This document shows positions 34,917-35,724 of a DNA stretch of 35,724 nucleotides, one piece after another. The position numbers and the translations under genes are program-made. The stretch is from Neocallimastix lanati (nom. inval.) (lineage: Eukaryota; Neocallimastigomycota; Neocallimastigomycetes; Neocallimastigales; Neocallimastigaceae), in NCBI GenBank assembly GCA_016946835.1, contig JACVTC010000375.1, forward strand, positions 1 to 35,724, in the 5' to 3' direction. A model generated the notes under the pieces. The model saw only the letters and a list, made by a program, of their open reading frames with translations, was not told the DNA's origin and made no database searches. Position 1 is the stretch's first letter. Each line of letters starts with the position of its first letter.

Positions 34917-35724
34917 GAGACACTCACGTGATATATGACCAAATCCGCCACAATTATGACATCTGATATTTCTTTTACTGCGCTTTCTATTTTGTTTATT
35001 TCTACTGTTACTTTCATTAATTCTTACTTCATTATTGAATACCTTAGCCTTTTCTTGTTTAATTTTTAAAGTATTCAAAAATTTTATTCTTGGAATTGAT
35101 GTTTTTAGCATATTACAACATCCATTCCAATCATTCTGAAAACCAAGTAAATTTGTTAATTGGGCAATATCGGATGGGATAGCATTATATAAATAATTGA
35201 ATTTTCTTTCATCGTTCACATTTTCCCCAAGTTTCTTTAATTTGTCGAAGGTAATTTCCATGTTGGCTATAAAAATTCCTATGTCTGTGGATTTATCGTA
35301 AGTCATGTTCTCCAGCTTTTCGTTTAATTGTAACTTCATTTCTTCATTACCTTTGGTAAAAGTTTTCTTTAGCAATTTCCATATGTCGTATGCGGAACTA
35401 TTCTTGAAATCTATACTTAATTTAATTTCGTTTTCTAAATTCATACTAATATATCTTTTTGCCTTGCTGTCACCAACTATCATTTTCGTTGTGACTGATT
35501 TATGGTAATAAGTATCAGTTCCTCTAATTTTCATGCCCTTTAAGGATTCGAAATTTTCAGCGTTGTTGGCAATTTTCTTCATATTATCTTCGTAGATATA
35601 TTGATCTAATTCATTAGCAGTTAATATTAGATCCATATCTGAAGCCCAAAGTGGATAGGTTTCCACGGTAAGTTTTTTATTACTTAAAATGTTGAACGCT
35701 TTATCTTCCATTGCTTTAGAATTT

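Larger units (their letters stand above)
31778..35711 (-). pseudogene. Gag-linker-RT-RNase H fusion ORF of unit G, frameshifted
   Basis: Same gene as in units E and F. It reads openly from the ATG at 35711 through Gag, the deletion junction and the poly-Asn run until an extra A near 34640. More single-base changes follow near 34066, 33991, 33939, 33907 and 33874 in the linker, 33058 at the start of RT and 32466 between RT and RNase H. RT with Y-V-D-D (32455-32973) and RNase H (31778-32428) are otherwise unchanged. Nearly all changes are one-base gains or losses in runs, clustered towards the right end, suggesting lower consensus quality or early decay. Confidence 0.9.
1..35724 (-). mobile_element. 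Head-to-tail tandem array of one Ty1/copia LTR retrotransposon
   Basis: Seven units (A-G) follow each other in the same minus-strand orientation with no host sequence between them. Between the gag start of one unit and the pol stop of the next there are only about 480 bp: leader, one PBS, one LTR and one PPT. Neighbours therefore share a single LTR instead of each having two. Units B-D repeat at about 6.14 kb; units E-G repeat at 4.41 kb because of a shared internal deletion. Domain order gag-PR-IN-RT-RH identifies Ty1/copia. Neither array end nor any target-site duplication is visible. Tandem elements sharing LTRs are known to arise from cDNA recombination, unequal crossing-over or circle concatemers; which applies here cannot be told from the sequence. 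Confidence 0.93.
31772..35724 (-). mobile_element. Unit G: internally deleted element, cut by right window edge
   Basis: Same architecture and deletion as units E and F. The window ends 13 bases upstream of the gag ATG, inside the leader, so PBS and 5' LTR are not seen. Confidence 0.92.

Noticed and set aside
1-35724. CRISPR-like or satellite array
   Set aside because: The repeat period of 4.4-6.1 kb is explained entirely by a coding retrotransposon; no short regularly spaced repeats with unique spacers are present.
1-35724. An envelope-like third ORF, or a host-derived cargo gene
   Set aside because: Pol stops inside the PPT next to the LTR, leaving no room for another gene, and no non-retroelement coding sequence was found in any unit.

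Overview
The whole window is one head-to-tail tandem array of a single Ty1/copia (Pseudoviridae-type) LTR retrotransposon, with every unit on the minus strand. No host gene, tRNA, rRNA or other host DNA is visible. Base composition is very AT-rich and the polyprotein has long poly-asparagine stretches and a CCHC Gag, so the host is a eukaryote with an AT-rich genome. Anaerobic gut fungi, a related early-diverging fungus or an amoebozoan would fit, but the sequence does not settle the species.

Layout, left to right (each unit reads right to left: LTR, PBS, leader, gag, pol, PPT, next LTR). Unit A (1-4537) is cut by the left edge inside the IN-RT linker. Units B (4538-10680), C (10681-16819) and D (16820-22954) are full-length, with a period of about 6.14 kb. 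Units E (22955-27363) and F (27364-31771) are internally deleted, with a period of 4.41 kb. Unit G (31772-35724) carries the same deletion and is cut by the right edge 13 bases upstream of the gag start codon. Neighbouring units share one LTR of about 322 bp; six such LTRs are present. The array is therefore at least 35.7 kb.

Full-length units encode Gag (349 aa: UBN2-type capsid, CCHC knuckle) and, in the -1 frame, Pol (aspartic protease, integrase with HHCC and DD35E, about 400 residues of Asn-rich linker, RT with YVDD, RNase H). The -1 frame opens exactly at the heptamer A AAT TTT, two codons before the gag stop, and an 11-nt-arm stem-loop with pseudoknot potential lies 12 nt downstream: a -1 programmed frameshift signal. 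Translation across it gives a Gag-Pol of about 1,885 aa. The PBS is a 15-nt match to the anticodon arm of tRNA-Lys(CUU), implying copia-style priming by an internal tRNA fragment. The PPT overlaps the pol stop codon.

In units E-G an identical 1,727-nt deletion starts just after the last Cys of the zinc knuckle and ends in the Asn-rich linker. It removes the Gag C-terminus, the frameshift signal, protease and integrase, and restores frame, leaving one 1,309-aa Gag-linker-RT-RNase H ORF that is intact and identical in E and F. This amplified integrase-less, protease-less, frameshift-free derivative is the most notable thing here. Most other frame breaks (units A left edge, B, C, G) are single-base homopolymer indels and may be uncorrected long-read consensus errors. 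Unit D differs from an intact element by one base.
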